DNA of 64,000 bases. It comes from Kitasatospora terrestris (GTDB lineage: Bacteria > Actinomycetota > Actinomycetes > Streptomycetales > Streptomycetaceae). Under the pieces are notes generated by a model that made no database searches, was not told the DNA's origin, and saw only the letters and a list, made by a program, of their open reading frames with translations. The position numbers and the translations under genes were made by a program. Below are positions 15,113-24,502 of the stretch, one piece after another. Each line of letters starts with the position of its first letter. The first letter of the stretch is position 1. The stretch lies in NCBI RefSeq assembly GCF_039542905.1, contig NZ_BAABIS010000001.1, positions 3,596,001 to 3,660,000 on the forward strand. The letters are read 5' to 3'.

Positions 15113-15676
15113 CTACTCCGCGGCCGCTTCCTCGGCGGCGGGAGCCGGCGTACCGGCACCGCCCTCCTCGACCTTGACGCGGAGGGCCTCCACGGTCCGG
15201 ACGAGCTTCGACGGCAGAGCCTGGAAGAGCGCGGCAGCCTGGGACTGCTTGCCCTTCATGGCACCGGCCAGCTTGGAGAGCAGAACCTCGCGGGACTCGA
15301 GGTCCGCGAGCTTCTTGATCTCGTCAGCCGACAGCGCCTTGCCGTCAAGGACACCGCCCTTGATGATCAGGGCGGGGTTCTCCTTGGCGAAGTCACGCAG
15401 AGCCTTCGCCGACTCCACCGGGTCACCGGTGACGAAGGCGACAGCCGTCGGACCCGCGAACAGGTCGTCGAGCGAAGAGATCCCGGCCTCGTTGGCCGCA
15501 ATCTTGGTCAGCGTGTTCTTCACCACGGCGTACTGGGCGTTCCCACCCAGCGAGCGACGCAGGTTCTTGACCTGCTTCACCGAGAGACCGCGGTACTCGG
15601 TCAGCACGGCCGCGTTCGAGCCACGGAAAAGCTCCGTGATCTCGGCGACGGCAGCAGCCTTGTCGGGCCTGGCCAT
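15113..15676 (-). CDS. rplJ: 50S ribosomal protein L10
   Basis: L10 anchors L7/L12 dimers to the ribosome. The 187-aa form starts at ATG 15676, preceded by AAGGAGG; a longer in-frame reading runs into the leader and is not real. The N-terminal RNA-binding domain ([20 protein letters not shown]) and the C-terminal helix that binds L7/L12 are visible, with an Ala/Glu-rich end typical of actinomycetes. L10, with L7/L12, represses its own mRNA in many bacteria by binding the leader. Confidence 0.98.
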   Translation of the reverse strand: MARPDKAAAVAEITELFRGSNAAVLTEYRGLSVKQVKNLRRSLGGNAQYAVVKNTLTKIAANEAGISSLDDLFAGPTAVAFVTGDPVESAKALRDFAKENPALIIKGGVLDGKALSADEIKKLADLESREVLLSKLAGAMKGKQSQAAALFQALPSKLVRTVEALRVKVEEGGAGTPAPAAEEAAAE

Positions 15677-15764
15677 AGGCTTACGCCTCCTTCCGTGATG
15701 TCGAAGTCCGGCCGACCTTCGAGAAGTCGACCATTCGGGGGCCGCTGACCGCGAGCAAACGAAA

Positions 15765-15793
15765 GAGCCCCATGCGCAGGGCGCACGGGGCTC
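15765..15793 (-). promoter_or_regulatory. L10 leader hairpin / attenuator upstream of rplJL
   Basis: GAGCCCC and GGGGCTC arms with an inner TGCGC/GCGCA stem form a 13-position hairpin broken by one mismatch. On the minus strand the sequence TTTCGTTT follows directly, as in an intrinsic terminator. It lies about 90 nt before the rplJ start. Position and shape match the autoregulated L10 leader. The rest of the 353-bp gap 15677-16029 shows no gene; its far end would hold the rplJ promoter, which I could not place. Confidence 0.65.
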
Positions 15794-16029
15794 GGCAGAC
15801 CTCGACAGCCCCGAAGGGCCGGAAGTCATAAGCACCAGACACACCTGCGCGGGCCGCCCGCGCAAGCGCGGGACCTTCGGTGCCAGCTCCCTTGCGGGCG
15901 CATGGCGACAACCAGCGGTCTTTGGCAGTCACCACGGTACCCGGCCGACCGCGCAGGACAAAATCCGCCCTCCGCGGGGACGGCCACGGGCCGGCCGCAG
16001 GTCCTCCGCGGGGTCGGTCGCGGGCCCGG

Positions 16030-16827
16030 CTACGGGGCCGGCGGGAGGCTGCGGTCGCCCGCGTCGGCGGTGTCCGCCTCGGCCGGGGCCTGGACCGAGA
16101 GCGGCCCGGCGTACTCGGTGTACCCGATCAGGTCGACCCCGCCGCCGGAGGAGCGGCGGATCTGCACCGGCTGGTCCTTGTCGTTCAGCCACAGGTCCAG
16201 CACCACCGGGGCGCTGCCGAGCGCCTGCTCCAGGGCCTGCCGGCGGGCGGGGCCGAGCTGGGTCTGCGCCGCCGCGTAGCGGTCCGCGCCGACGGTCACC
16301 CGGTAGTGGTCGACCGTGGAGTCCAGCAGCTTCTCCTCGCCGACCAGCTCGGGGCCGTCGGCGGCGGCCGCCGCGGTGGCGGCGACCAGCGGGTTGAGCC
16401 GGTCGATCAGCCCCGCGTACGGGACCTCCCGGTCGCCGGCGTACTTCTCCCAGTGCCGCCCGCCGAGCCGGGCCGCGGTCTCCTGGTCGCCGCCGAGGTA
16501 GGCGGAGGTGTCCAGCACGATCAGCTGCCGGGTACCGCCCTCCGGCTTCAGCTGGAGCACCGTCTTGGGCGCCCAGAAGAGCATGCCGCGGGCCCGCTCC
16601 CCGCCGAGCGAGGAGCGGAACTCGACCCGGCGGGCGTCGTGCGCGGCGAGCTGCGCGGCCAGCAGCACGCCGTGCGGGGAGCGGTCGGTGGGGGTGGCCG
16701 GCCCGGTGCTCGGCGGCGCGCTGCTGGGGGCGGTGGGCTTGTCCGCCCCGTTCCCGCCCCCGCAGCCGGCGGCCAGCGCCGAGGCGAGCAGCACGACTGC
16801 CGCCGCCCGCCACCGCCGTACCGCCAT
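16030..16827 (-). CDS. LppX/LprG-like lipoprotein (third of three)
   Basis: Predicted lipoprotein of 265 aa. The ATG at 16827 with GGGAGGA upstream gives a signal peptide ending in the lipobox LAAGC. The mature part begins with a Gly/Pro/Thr-rich spacer and then a mixed alpha/beta domain containing HWEKYAGDREVPY and VVLDLWLNDKDQPVQI, the pattern of LolA/LppX-like lipid-carrier folds. It is the most distant of three related lipoproteins in tandem, 55 bp from the next one. The role is unknown; membrane-lipid carriage or a stress role is possible. Confidence 0.75.
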   Translation of the reverse strand: MAVRRWRAAAVVLLASALAAGCGGGNGADKPTAPSSAPPSTGPATPTDRSPHGVLLAAQLAAHDARRVEFRSSLGGERARGMLFWAPKTVLQLKPEGGTRQLIVLDTSAYLGGDQETAARLGGRHWEKYAGDREVPYAGLIDRLNPLVAATAAAAADGPELVGEEKLLDSTVDHYRVTVGADRYAAAQTQLGPARRQALEQALGSAPVVLDLWLNDKDQPVQIRRSSGGGVDLIGYTEYAGPLSVQAPAEADTADAGDRSLPPAP

Positions 16828-16882
16828 GCCTCGTCCTCCCGTGCCGTCCGTTCCGTCCACCTTGCCATGCCCCGGCCGGGGG

Positions 16883-17797
16883 TCAGCCGGTGGCGGCGCC
16901 CTGCTGCGCGGCCTTGAGGAGCTCGGCGAAGTCCACGGTGTCCGCCTTGGCCGGGGCCTTGGTCTCGACCGGGGTGCCGTAGCCGGAGTAGACCGAGGCG
17001 GCCTCGAAGTGGCCGGCCTTGGTCTCGAAGCTCTCGACCTTCTTCAGCAGCAGCTGGTCCGCGCCGACCCAGACCTCGACGTGGTCGGCGCCGACCACGG
17101 TCTGCTCGAACTGCGTCTTCAGCGCCTTGACCTGATCGGCCGTCAGGCCGTTGGTGGCCATCCGGTCCAGGTCGGCCGCGGTGAAGTCGCCCTGGTACTT
17201 GGTGGCCTTGGTGCCGTTGACCGACTCCTCGCCGACCTTGGCGACCTTGCCGCTGGCGATCAGCGTCCGCACCGCGGCCACCGGGTCGGCGGACTTGAAC
17301 TGGCTGCGCAGCGCGTCGCCGCTGGCACCCATCAGGGTGGCCATGTCCTCGTAGCCGTAGCGCAGCCAGTGCTTGCCCTGCAGCTGACGGGCCATCGCGT
17401 CGCCCATGTTCACGTAGTAGGCGTCGGAGAGGTAGCGGGCGGTGAAGGTGCCGTCGCCGCCGACCTGCGAGAGCGCCTGGCCCATCTTGCCGCCGGTGGC
17501 GCTGCCCTTGAGCTCGCCCTGCAGGCCGTCCTGCCAGGAGATCGCGCCCTGGAAGTGCATCACGCCGTCGCCGGCCTTGATGTCCGACTCGACCTTGGCG
17601 CTCTTGGCCGCGCTGGTGCGGTCGCCGACCGCCTTGAGCAGCGCCTCGGGGGCGAGCTCGGCGGCCTTCTCGACGGCGTTCTGGGCGATCGGGGCGGCGC
17701 CGCCGCCGGAGCAGCCGGCCAGGGTCAGCGCGAGGCCGGCCGCCGCGGCGGCGAGCAGCGCCCGGGCCGGACGGACGCCACGGGTGCGGGTGCGCAT
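16883..17797 (-). CDS. LppX/LprG-like lipoprotein (second of three)
   Basis: Predicted lipoprotein of 304 aa. The start ATG at 17797 overlaps the upstream stop as TGATG, so the two genes are translationally coupled. The signal peptide ends in LTLAGC. Repeated features of the family are visible: a strand pattern with KHWLRYGYEDM, then VNGTKATKYQGDF and VEVWVGADQLLLKKVES. It is clearly a paralogue of both neighbours. No enzymatic motif is seen. Extracellular, anchored to the outer face of the membrane. Confidence 0.75.
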   Translation of the reverse strand: MRTRTRGVRPARALLAAAAAGLALTLAGCSGGGAAPIAQNAVEKAAELAPEALLKAVGDRTSAAKSAKVESDIKAGDGVMHFQGAISWQDGLQGELKGSATGGKMGQALSQVGGDGTFTARYLSDAYYVNMGDAMARQLQGKHWLRYGYEDMATLMGASGDALRSQFKSADPVAAVRTLIASGKVAKVGEESVNGTKATKYQGDFTAADLDRMATNGLTADQVKALKTQFEQTVVGADHVEVWVGADQLLLKKVESFETKAGHFEAASVYSGYGTPVETKAPAKADTVDFAELLKAAQQGAATG

Positions 17798-18702
17798 CAC
17801 TGGCCCGCCTTGGCGAGCACCTCGGCGAGGTCGAAGACCTGGTCGGCGGCGGGCGCCTTGGGCGCGGCCACGGTGCCCAGCTCGCTGTACTTGGCGGTGC
17901 TGGTGCCGCTGCCGTCGCCGACGCCGAGCTGGTTGCCGGAGAGCTGGACCAGCTCGCCCTTGGCGTTGATCCACAGCTCGACGGTGGTGCTGCTGCCGCC
18001 CTTCTTCAGCTGCTCCAGCACCTTGGCCTTGACCTCGGCGGTCAGGTTCATCCCGGCGACCAGCGTCTCCACCGGCACGACGCTGCGGTAGTGCACGGTG
18101 TCGACGCCGTCGACCTTCTCGCTGCCGACCTTGGTGGCGGTGGGCGCGGCGGCGGCCAGCTGGATCGCCGGGTTCATCATCTGCGCCATGGTGGCGACGG
18201 AGCCGGTGTCCTCGGAGCCCGCGGCCTTGTTGGCGGCCTTCAGGTCGATCTTCATCCACTGCTTGCCGCCGGCCAGCACGGCCAGCTGCTCGGGCGCGCC
18301 GACGTACATCATGTCGCCGATCAGCAGGACCTTGTAGTCCTTGCCCTCGTTCTTGGTGGTCATCTCGAAGGCGCCCGGGCTCTTCCAGACGATCACGCCG
18401 GTGCCGCCGTCGTCTGCGGTGGCGCCCTTCGCGGTGATCTTCGCGCTGCCCGCCTTGTCCATCACGGCGGCGGAGGCCAGCAGCGCCTCCTTCGGCGCGA
18501 GGTCCTTGACCGAGCCGCCGGCCGCCGAGCCGGGGCCTCCGGAGGCGCCGGCCGAGGCGGAGGCGCCCGCCGAGGCCGCGGCGGACGAGCCGCCCTTGGC
18601 GTCCGAGCCGGTGCCGGCCTTGCTGCCACCGCACGCCGTCAGGCCGCCGACCAGTACGGCCGAGACGGCGACGGCGGAGGCGATCCGCAGGGAAGTACGC
18701 AT
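17797..18702 (-). CDS. LppX/LprG-like lipoprotein (first of three)
   Basis: Predicted lipoprotein of 301 aa. ATG 18702 is preferred (GGGGGA upstream); earlier in-frame Met codons would add residues before the signal peptide. The lipobox is GLTAC. After a Ser/Ala/Gly-rich linker come KQWMKIDLKAANK and VDGVDTVHYRS, shared in pattern with the next two genes. It lies downstream of the rplKA terminator, so the trio likely has its own promoter in 18703-18768, where I see no strong -35/-10 match. Confidence 0.75.
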   Translation of the reverse strand: MRTSLRIASAVAVSAVLVGGLTACGGSKAGTGSDAKGGSSAAASAGASASAGASGGPGSAAGGSVKDLAPKEALLASAAVMDKAGSAKITAKGATADDGGTGVIVWKSPGAFEMTTKNEGKDYKVLLIGDMMYVGAPEQLAVLAGGKQWMKIDLKAANKAAGSEDTGSVATMAQMMNPAIQLAAAAPTATKVGSEKVDGVDTVHYRSVVPVETLVAGMNLTAEVKAKVLEQLKKGGSSTTVELWINAKGELVQLSGNQLGVGDGSGTSTAKYSELGTVAAPKAPAADQVFDLAEVLAKAGQ

Positions 18703-18768
18703 CGAAGGGTCCCCCTCTAAGTCAATTCTCATACAAGAGCCAGGTGCGGACTCTACCCGCCCGGAACG

Positions 18769-18807
18769 ACAGCCTGCCCGCACCCCGAGGGGGTGCGGGC
18801 AGGCTGT
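18769..18807 (-). terminator. Terminator after rplKA
   Basis: Perfect 18-bp stem with a 3-nt loop (arms 18769-18786 and 18790-18807), starting 18 bp past the rplA stop. It separates the rplKA operon from the lipoprotein genes. Confidence 0.85.
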
Positions 18808-18824
18808 TTCAGACCTGGTACGGA

Positions 18825-19547
18825 TCAGACCGCGGCCGGGTCCTCCTCGACGAGGAGGTTGCGGGTGCGGTTCGGGTCCACCTGGATGCCGGGGCCGATG
18901 GTGGTCGAGAAGGCGATCTTCTTGATGTAGCGGCCCTTGGCGGCGGCGGGCTTGGCCCGGAGGACCTCGTCCAGCGCGGCGCCGTAGTTCTCGACCAGCT
19001 GCTCGTCGGTGAAGGAGGCCTTACCGATGATCAGGTGCAGGTTCGAGTGCTTGTCGACGCGGAACTCGATCTTGCCGCCCTTGATGTCGTTGACAGCCTT
19101 GGCGACATCGGGGGTGACGGTGCCGGTCTTCGGGTTCGGCATCAGGCCACGGGGACCGAGCACGCGGCCGAGGCGGCCGACCTTGCCCATGAGGTCCGGG
19201 GTGGCGACGACGGCGTCGAAGTCCAGGCGGCCCTTGGCGACCTCGTCGATCAGCTCGTCCGAGCCGACGATGTCGGCGCCCGCAGCACGCGCGGCCTCGG
19301 CACGGTCACCGGTCGCGAAGACCAGGACCCGAGCGGTCTTACCGGTGCCGTGCGGGAGGATGACGGTGCTGCGGACCATCTGGTCGGCCTTGCGCGGGTC
19401 GACGCCCAGACGCATGGCGACCTCGACGGTGCCGTCGAACTTGGTGGTGGAGGTCGCCTTGGCGAGGCGGATCGCCTCGAGCGGGGCGTAGATGCGGCTG
19501 CGGTCGACCTGGGCGTCCGCGGCCTTGAGGGCCTTGCTGCGCTTCAC
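18825..19547 (-). CDS. rplA: 50S ribosomal protein L1
   Basis: L1 stalk protein of 240 aa, the standard streptomycete length. The signature [19 protein letters not shown] is present, and the C-terminus reads IDPNR-like ([10 protein letters not shown]). The GTG start at 19547 has AGGAG 5 nt upstream; a longer in-frame reading includes the rplK gene in another frame and is rejected. L1 commonly represses its own operon by binding the mRNA leader. Confidence 0.99.
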   Translation of the reverse strand: MKRSKALKAADAQVDRSRIYAPLEAIRLAKATSTTKFDGTVEVAMRLGVDPRKADQMVRSTVILPHGTGKTARVLVFATGDRAEAARAAGADIVGSDELIDEVAKGRLDFDAVVATPDLMGKVGRLGRVLGPRGLMPNPKTGTVTPDVAKAVNDIKGGKIEFRVDKHSNLHLIIGKASFTDEQLVENYGAALDEVLRAKPAAAKGRYIKKIAFSTTIGPGIQVDPNRTRNLLVEEDPAAV

Positions 19548-19657
19548 TGCTGCTCCTGAATTTCGGGCCCCTCCTGCACGCTGGCGGGCGAGGAGGGAGG
19601 AGTCGTGGTGTGTGCGGGCCGCGCTGGGCCCTACCACGGGGGACGAGAAGGGGGTGA

Positions 19658-20092
19658 TCAGCCCTCGACGGTGATGCCCATCGACCGGGCGGTGCCGGCG
19701 ATGATCTTCTCCGCCGCGTCCAGGTCGTTGGCGTTCAGGTCGGGGAGCTTCACCGTGGCGATCTCGCGCACCTGGGCCGAGGTCAGCTTGGCGACCTTGG
19801 TCTTGTGCGGCTCGGCGGAGCCCTTGTCGACACCGGCGGCCTTCAGGATGAGGCGCGCGGCCGGCGGGGTCTTCGTGATGAAGGTGAAGGAGCGGTCCTC
19901 GTAGACCGTGATCTCCACCGGCACGATCATGCCGCGCTGCGACTCGGTGGCCGCGTTGTAGGCCTTGCAGAACTCCATGATGTTGACGCCGTGCTGACCC
20001 AGCGCGGGGCCGACCGGCGGGGCCGGGTTGGCAGCACCGGCGTTGATCTGGAGCTTGATAAGCCCCGTGATCTTCTTCTTCTTGGGAGGCAT
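19658..20092 (-). CDS. rplK: 50S ribosomal protein L11
   Basis: L11 of 144 aa, the GTPase-centre protein and thiostrepton target region. It begins [16 protein letters not shown] and carries the conserved [22 protein letters not shown] 20092 has GGAGA upstream. It heads the rplKA operon, 110 bp before rplA. Confidence 0.99.
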
Positions 20093-20207
20093 TTCTCTCC
20101 GGGTCCTTCCGAGAGGTGATTGCTGGTGTGTGCACCGCCGCAGCGACATGCGGCTGCCAGCACACACATCGGACCAGGCTAACCGCTGAGGCGGTCCTGG
20201 ACCAAAA

Positions 20208-20247
20208 CGGTTCCGGGGCGGGGCCACCAGGCCCCGCCCCGGAACCG
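20208..20247 (-). terminator. Terminator of the secE-nusG operon
   Basis: Perfect 18-bp stem with an ACCA loop (arms 20208-20225 and 20230-20247). On the minus strand TTTT follows, making a classical intrinsic terminator 14 bp after the nusG stop. Confidence 0.9.
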
Positions 20248-20261
20248 AAGACCGTGGGTGG

Positions 20262-21161
20262 TCAGTTCTTGGTGATCTGGTCGAAGGAGAGCTCGACCGG
20301 GGTCTCCCGGCCGAAGATCTCGACCAGGCCCTTGACCTTCTTCGAGTCCGGGTTGATCTCGTTGATGGTCGCCTGCAGGGTGGCGAACGGACCGTCGGTG
20401 ACGGTGACCGAGTCGCCGACCTCGAAGTCCAGCACCTGGATCTCGCTCGGCTTGACCGGCGACGGCTTGCCGGCCTCCTTGGCGGCGGCGCGCTCCACGT
20501 CCGGGGCGAGCATCTTGACGACCTCGTCCAGGGTCAGCGGGTACGGGTCGTAGGCGTTGCCGACGAAGCCGGTGACGCCGGGGGTGTTGCGCACCACGCC
20601 CCAGGACTCCGGGGTCAGGTCCATGCGCACCAGGACGTAGCCGGGGAGCTTGTTCTGCCGGATCGTCTTGCGGTCGCCGTTCTTGATCTGGACGACCTCC
20701 TCCTGCGGAACCTGGGACTCGAAGATGTAGTCCTCGACGTTCAGCGAGACGGCCCGCTGCTCCAGGTTCTGCTTCACCCGGTTCTCGTAGCCCGCGTAGG
20801 TGTGGATGACGTACCACTCGCCCGGGGCGATCCGGAGCTGCTCGCGGAACTCGGCGACCGGGTCGCTCTCCTCCGCCGGGGCGGCCTCGGCGTCGGCGTC
20901 GGCCTCGACCTCGGCGACGGCCTCGGCGAACGCCTCGTCGGCGGCGGCCCCGTCGTCCTCACCGGCCTCGTGCAGCGCGGCGGCCTCGGCGGGCTCGCCG
21001 GCCTCCTCCTCGGCGGCCTCGACCTCGTCCAGCTCGGCGTCCGCGGCGTCGACGATCTCCTGGTCAGCCTCGGCATCGGCAGCCTCGGCCGCGTCCAGCT
21101 CGGCGGCGACATCCGCCTCGCGGACGGTCTCGTCGGCGTCGTACAGGGGGGAATCGGACAC
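20262..21161 (-). CDS. nusG: Transcription termination/antitermination factor NusG
   Basis: NusG of 299 aa. The first ~105 residues are the acidic, Ala/Glu-rich extension typical of streptomycetes. The NGN domain follows ([20 protein letters not shown]), then the KOW domain ([19 protein letters not shown]). It binds RNA polymerase and couples it to the ribosome or Rho. Start is GTG 21161. The 168-bp gap to secE holds a short direct-repeat run. Confidence 0.98.
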   Translation of the reverse strand: MSDSPLYDADETVREADVAAELDAAEAADAEADQEIVDAADAELDEVEAAEEEAGEPAEAAALHEAGEDDGAAADEAFAEAVAEVEADADAEAAPAEESDPVAEFREQLRIAPGEWYVIHTYAGYENRVKQNLEQRAVSLNVEDYIFESQVPQEEVVQIKNGDRKTIRQNKLPGYVLVRMDLTPESWGVVRNTPGVTGFVGNAYDPYPLTLDEVVKMLAPDVERAAAKEAGKPSPVKPSEIQVLDFEVGDSVTVTDGPFATLQATINEINPDSKKVKGLVEIFGRETPVELSFDQITKN

Positions 21162-21180
21162 GGTCGCTGCTTCTTTCCTG

Positions 21181-21210
21181 GTTGTGGAACGTTGTGGAGA
21201 ACGTTGTGGA
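21181..21210. repeat. Three direct copies of GTTGTGGA upstream of nusG
   Basis: GTTGTGGA occurs at 21181-21188, 21191-21198 and 21203-21210, about 20-50 nt upstream of the nusG start. The spacing (10 and 12 bp) is close to one helical turn. It could be a protein-binding site or mRNA element, or a chance slippage product. It does not match the DnaA box. Confidence 0.7.
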
Positions 21211-21329
21211 ACGGATACCTCAACAGTACCCAGTCAACGGTAGCCGCCTCGTCCGGTTCGCGCCGACAGCTCGACCCGGGCCGAAGAATTCGACCCGGGT
21301 CGGAGAGTGGTTCTGTGGAGGATCCGGCG

Positions 21330-21692
21330 TCAGCCGAAGACCCAGAAGCTGAGCTTGGAGAAGCCCCAGTCGAGGCCGGCCACCAGCAGCATCATCACGA
21401 TGACGAAGACCACCACGACGGTGGTGTACTGCATCAGCTCGTTGCGGGTCGGCCAGACGACCTTGCGCAGCTCGGCGATGATCTGGCGATAGAAGATCGC
21501 GATCCGGGCGAACAGGCCCTTCTTGGCCCGCTTGCCGGACTTCTTGCCGCCCTCGCCACCGGCGGCCTTGTTGGCACGCCGGCGCTCGCGCCGGGAGAGC
21601 TTGGCGTCCGCGGCAGCGGTGTCGTCCGCGCCGTCGGCACCCTCGGGGTTGCCGCTCTCAGGCGTTGCGGTGGAGCCCGTGGTCTCCGTCAC
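21330..21692 (-). CDS. secE: Preprotein translocase subunit SecE
   Basis: Clamp subunit of the SecYEG channel, 120 aa. A hydrophilic, Lys/Arg-rich N-terminal region is followed by the conserved amphipathic helix (FYRQIIAELRKVVWPTRNEL) and a single C-terminal membrane helix (YTTVVVVFVIVMMLLVAGLD). GTG start at 21692. It sits between tRNA-Trp and nusG, the usual arrangement. Confidence 0.98.
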   Translation of the reverse strand: MTETTGSTATPESGNPEGADGADDTAAADAKLSRRERRRANKAAGGEGGKKSGKRAKKGLFARIAIFYRQIIAELRKVVWPTRNELMQYTTVVVVFVIVMMLLVAGLDWGFSKLSFWVFG

Positions 21693-21788
21693 TCGTCCTC
21701 ACCTGAATCCGGGTCCTGCCGAGGTCCGTGCCGAGTTGCACGGGCGATCCGGCGAAAGCAGTGCTTGGGTGGGGCCCTCTCCGCGTCA

Positions 21789-21818
21789 AGCCCGCTCGCT
21801 CAGCGGAGCGAACGGGCT
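21789..21818 (-). terminator. Hairpin between tRNA-Trp and secE
   Basis: 13-bp stem with one mismatch and a 4-nt loop. It lies just downstream of the tRNA and upstream of secE. It could be a partial terminator or a tRNA 3'-processing boundary. Confidence 0.45.
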
Positions 21819-21835
21819 CGGTACGGGTCAAGCAG

Positions 21836-21908
21836 CAGGGCACGAGGGACTCGAACCCCCAACCGCCGGTTTTGGAGACCGGTGCTCTACCAATTGAGCT
21901 AGTGCCCT
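21836..21908 (-). tRNA. tRNA-Trp (anticodon CCA)
   Basis: 73-nt cloverleaf read on the minus strand: acceptor AGGGCAC/GTGCCCT, D-arm TAGCTCAATTGGTAGAGCA, anticodon loop CTCCAAA, T-loop GGTTCGAGTCC. The 3' CCA is not encoded. It is in its conserved place upstream of secE-nusG. Confidence 0.95.
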
Positions 21909-22126
21909 ACGGAACCTCGCGGCTCCGGGTGGCCCCCAACCTACCGCATCCGAGCCGCCGCGTGGTGTACGCGGCGGAAGGATCCGCAGTTCGGAAGCCG
22001 TCGAGCAGTGAGTGTACGGGATCCTTCGCCGATTGGTCGAACCTCATTCACGCGGACCGTCCACGGCGGCGTACACATGGTGAAACCACCGTGCTCCAGC
22101 GCACGCGCTTCTGGGACCATGCAGTC

Positions 22127-23362
22127 ATGAGCGCACCCACCCCCGAGAACGTCCGCCCCGCCGACCGCCGGGTCTCCGCCCGGGTCGGCGCCATCGCCGA
22201 GTCCGCCACCCTCGCCGTCGACGCCAAGGCGAAGGCCCTCAAGGCGGCCGGCCGCCCCGTGATCGGCTTCGGCGCCGGCGAGCCGGACTTCCCGACCCCC
22301 GGCTACATCGTCGACGCCGCCGTCGCCGCCTGCCAGGACCCGGCCAACCACCGGTACACCCCGGCCGGCGGCCTGCCCGAGCTCAAGGCCGCGATCGCCG
22401 CCAAGACGCTGCGCGACTCCGGCTACCAGGTGGACCCCTCGCAGGTGCTGGTCACCAACGGCGGCAAGCAGGCGATCTACAACGCCTTCGCCGCGATCCT
22501 CGACCCGGGCGACGAGGTGATCATCCCCGCGCCGTACTGGACCACCTACCCGGAGGCCGTGAAGCTGGCCGGCGGCACCCCGGTCGAGGTGGTCGCCGAC
22601 GAGACCACCGGCTACAAGGTCTCGGTCGAGCAGCTGGAGGCCGCCCGCACCGAGAACAGCAAGGTCGTCCTCTTCGTCTCGCCGTCCAACCCGACCGGCG
22701 CGGTGTACACCCGCGCCGAGGCCGAGGCGATCGGCCGCTGGGCGCTCGAGCACGGCCTGTGGGTGCTCACCGACGAGATCTACGAGCACCTGGTCTACGG
22801 CGACGCGACCTTCACCTCGCTGCCGGCCCTGCTGCCCGAGCTCGCCGACAAGTGCATCGTGGTCAACGGCGTGGCCAAGACCTACGCCATGACCGGCTGG
22901 CGGGTGGGCTGGATGATCGGCCCCAAGGACGTCGTCAACGCCGCGGCCAACCTGCAGTCGCACGCCACCTCCAACGTCTCCAACGTGGCGCAGCGCGCGG
23001 CCGTCGCCGCGGTCGCCGGCGACCTGTCCGCGGTGGACGAGATGAAGACCGCGTTCGACCGTCGCCGCAAGACCATCGTGAAGATGCTCAACGAGATCGA
23101 GGGCGTGTTCTGCCCCGAGCCGGAGGGCGCGTTCTACGCCTACCCGTCGGTCAAGGAGCTGCTCGGCAAGGAGATCCGCGGCAAGCGCCCGCAGACCTCC
23201 GCGGAGCTGGCCGCGCTGATCCTGGACGAGGCCGAGGTCGCGGTCGTCCCCGGCGAGGCCTTCGGCACCCCCGGCTACCTGCGGCTCTCCTACGCACTCG
23301 GCGACGCCGACCTGGTCGAGGGCATCAGCCGCCTGCAGAAGCTGCTGGCCGAGGCGAGCTGA
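22127..23362 (+). CDS. aspC: Pyridoxal-phosphate aminotransferase (aspartate aminotransferase type)
   Basis: Class I/II aminotransferase of 411 aa that interconverts aspartate/2-oxoglutarate and oxaloacetate/glutamate. Seen: the substrate loop [30 protein letters not shown], and the PLP-binding lysine in [16 protein letters not shown] 22127 is chosen because the family begins shortly before the [11 protein letters not shown] stretch; the ribosome site is weak. It is divergent from tRNA-Trp/secE, as usual in Streptomyces. Confidence 0.92.
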   Translation: MSAPTPENVRPADRRVSARVGAIAESATLAVDAKAKALKAAGRPVIGFGAGEPDFPTPGYIVDAAVAACQDPANHRYTPAGGLPELKAAIAAKTLRDSGYQVDPSQVLVTNGGKQAIYNAFAAILDPGDEVIIPAPYWTTYPEAVKLAGGTPVEVVADETTGYKVSVEQLEAARTENSKVVLFVSPSNPTGAVYTRAEAEAIGRWALEHGLWVLTDEIYEHLVYGDATFTSLPALLPELADKCIVVNGVAKTYAMTGWRVGWMIGPKDVVNAAANLQSHATSNVSNVAQRAAVAAVAGDLSAVDEMKTAFDRRRKTIVKMLNEIEGVFCPEPEGAFYAYPSVKELLGKEIRGKRPQTSAELAALILDEAEVAVVPGEAFGTPGYLRLSYALGDADLVEGISRLQKLLAEAS

Positions 23363-23381
23363 CCGCCGCGCGCCCCCGGAG

Positions 23382-23420
23382 CCGCCCCCGTCACCCCTTC
23401 GAGGGATGTGCCGGGGGCGG
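23382..23420 (+). terminator. Hairpin after aspC
   Basis: CCGCCCCCG (23382-23390) pairs with CGGGGGCGG (23412-23420); inside, a second small stem closes on TTCG. It lies 20 bp after the aspC stop, so it may terminate or attenuate transcription into add. Confidence 0.5.
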
Positions 23421-23456
23421 TTCCCGTTTGCGGGCCGGATGCGGCAGGATTCGTGA

Positions 23457-24485
23457 ATGGATGAGCAGCCTGACGCCCGTGATGTCCGGGGCCTGCCGAA
23501 GGCCCACCTGCACCTGCACTTCACCGGTGCGATGCGCCCCGCGACCCTGCTCGAACTGGCCGACAAGCACGGCGTCCGCCTGCCCGAGGCGCTGATCTCG
23601 GACGAGCCGCCGAAGCTGCGGGCCACCGACGAGCGCGGCTGGTTCCGGTTCCAGCGGCTGTACGACACCGCGCGGTCCTGCCTCCGCGACGAGGCCGACA
23701 TCCGGCGGCTGGTCCGCGAGGTCGCCGAGGACGAGGCGGCGGACGGCTCGCGCTGGCTGGAGATCCAGGTCGACCCGACCTCGTACGCGCCCCGCCTCGG
23801 CGGGCTCACCCCCACCCTGGAGCTGATCCTGGACGCCGTCCGGGAGGCCTCCGCGGCCACCGGCGTGGGGATGCGGGTGCTGGTCGCCGCCAACCGGATG
23901 AAGTCCCCGATGGACGCCCGCACGCTGGCCCGGCTCGCCGTCCGCTACGCCGACCGGGGGGTGGTCGGCTTCGGCCTGTCCAACGACGAACGGCGGGGCC
24001 TGGCCCGCGACTTCGACCGCGCCTTCGCGATCGCCCGGGACGGCGGGCTGCTCGCCGCCCCGCACGGCGGGGAGCTGGCCGGGCCGGAGTCCGTCCGGGA
24101 CTGCCTGGACGACCTGGGGGCCGGGCGGATCGGGCACGGCGTGCGCGCCGCCGAGGACGAGCGGCTGCTCCAGCGGCTCGCCGACCGGCAGGTCACCTGC
24201 GAGGTGTGCCCCGCGTCCAACGTGGCGCTCGGGGTCTACGAGAAGCCCGAGGACGTCCCGCTGCGCCGGCTCTTCGACGCCGGGGTCCCGCTCGCGCTCG
24301 GCGCCGACGACCCGCTGCTCTTCGGCTCCCGGCTGGCCGCGCAGTACGAGCTCGCCCGCGACGTCCACCACTTCACCGACGCCGAACTGGCCGAGCTGGC
24401 CCGCCAGTCGGTGCGCTCCTCGCGCGCGCCGGAGGCCACCCGCAAGGAGCTGCTCGCCGACATCGACGCCTGGCTGACCGCCTGA
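23457..24485 (+). CDS. add: Adenosine deaminase family protein
   Basis: Zinc amidohydrolase of 342 aa that would deaminate adenosine to inosine. Metal and catalytic motifs are visible: HLHLHFTG, PHGGE, GHGV, CPASNV and GADDP. The position usually filled by Asp in HxHLDG is Thr (HFTG), which I recall as common in streptomycete homologues, so specificity could be altered. ATG 23457. It runs toward murB with 17 bp between the stops. Confidence 0.85.
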   Translation: MDEQPDARDVRGLPKAHLHLHFTGAMRPATLLELADKHGVRLPEALISDEPPKLRATDERGWFRFQRLYDTARSCLRDEADIRRLVREVAEDEAADGSRWLEIQVDPTSYAPRLGGLTPTLELILDAVREASAATGVGMRVLVAANRMKSPMDARTLARLAVRYADRGVVGFGLSNDERRGLARDFDRAFAIARDGGLLAAPHGGELAGPESVRDCLDDLGAGRIGHGVRAAEDERLLQRLADRQVTCEVCPASNVALGVYEKPEDVPLRRLFDAGVPLALGADDPLLFGSRLAAQYELARDVHHFTDAELAELARQSVRSSRAPEATRKELLADIDAWLTA

Positions 24486-24502
24486 CCCGCCGGGCGGGGG
24501 CC

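Noticed and set aside
21181..21210. DnaA boxes upstream of nusG
   Set aside because: GTTGTGGA lacks the full TTATCCACA core on either strand.
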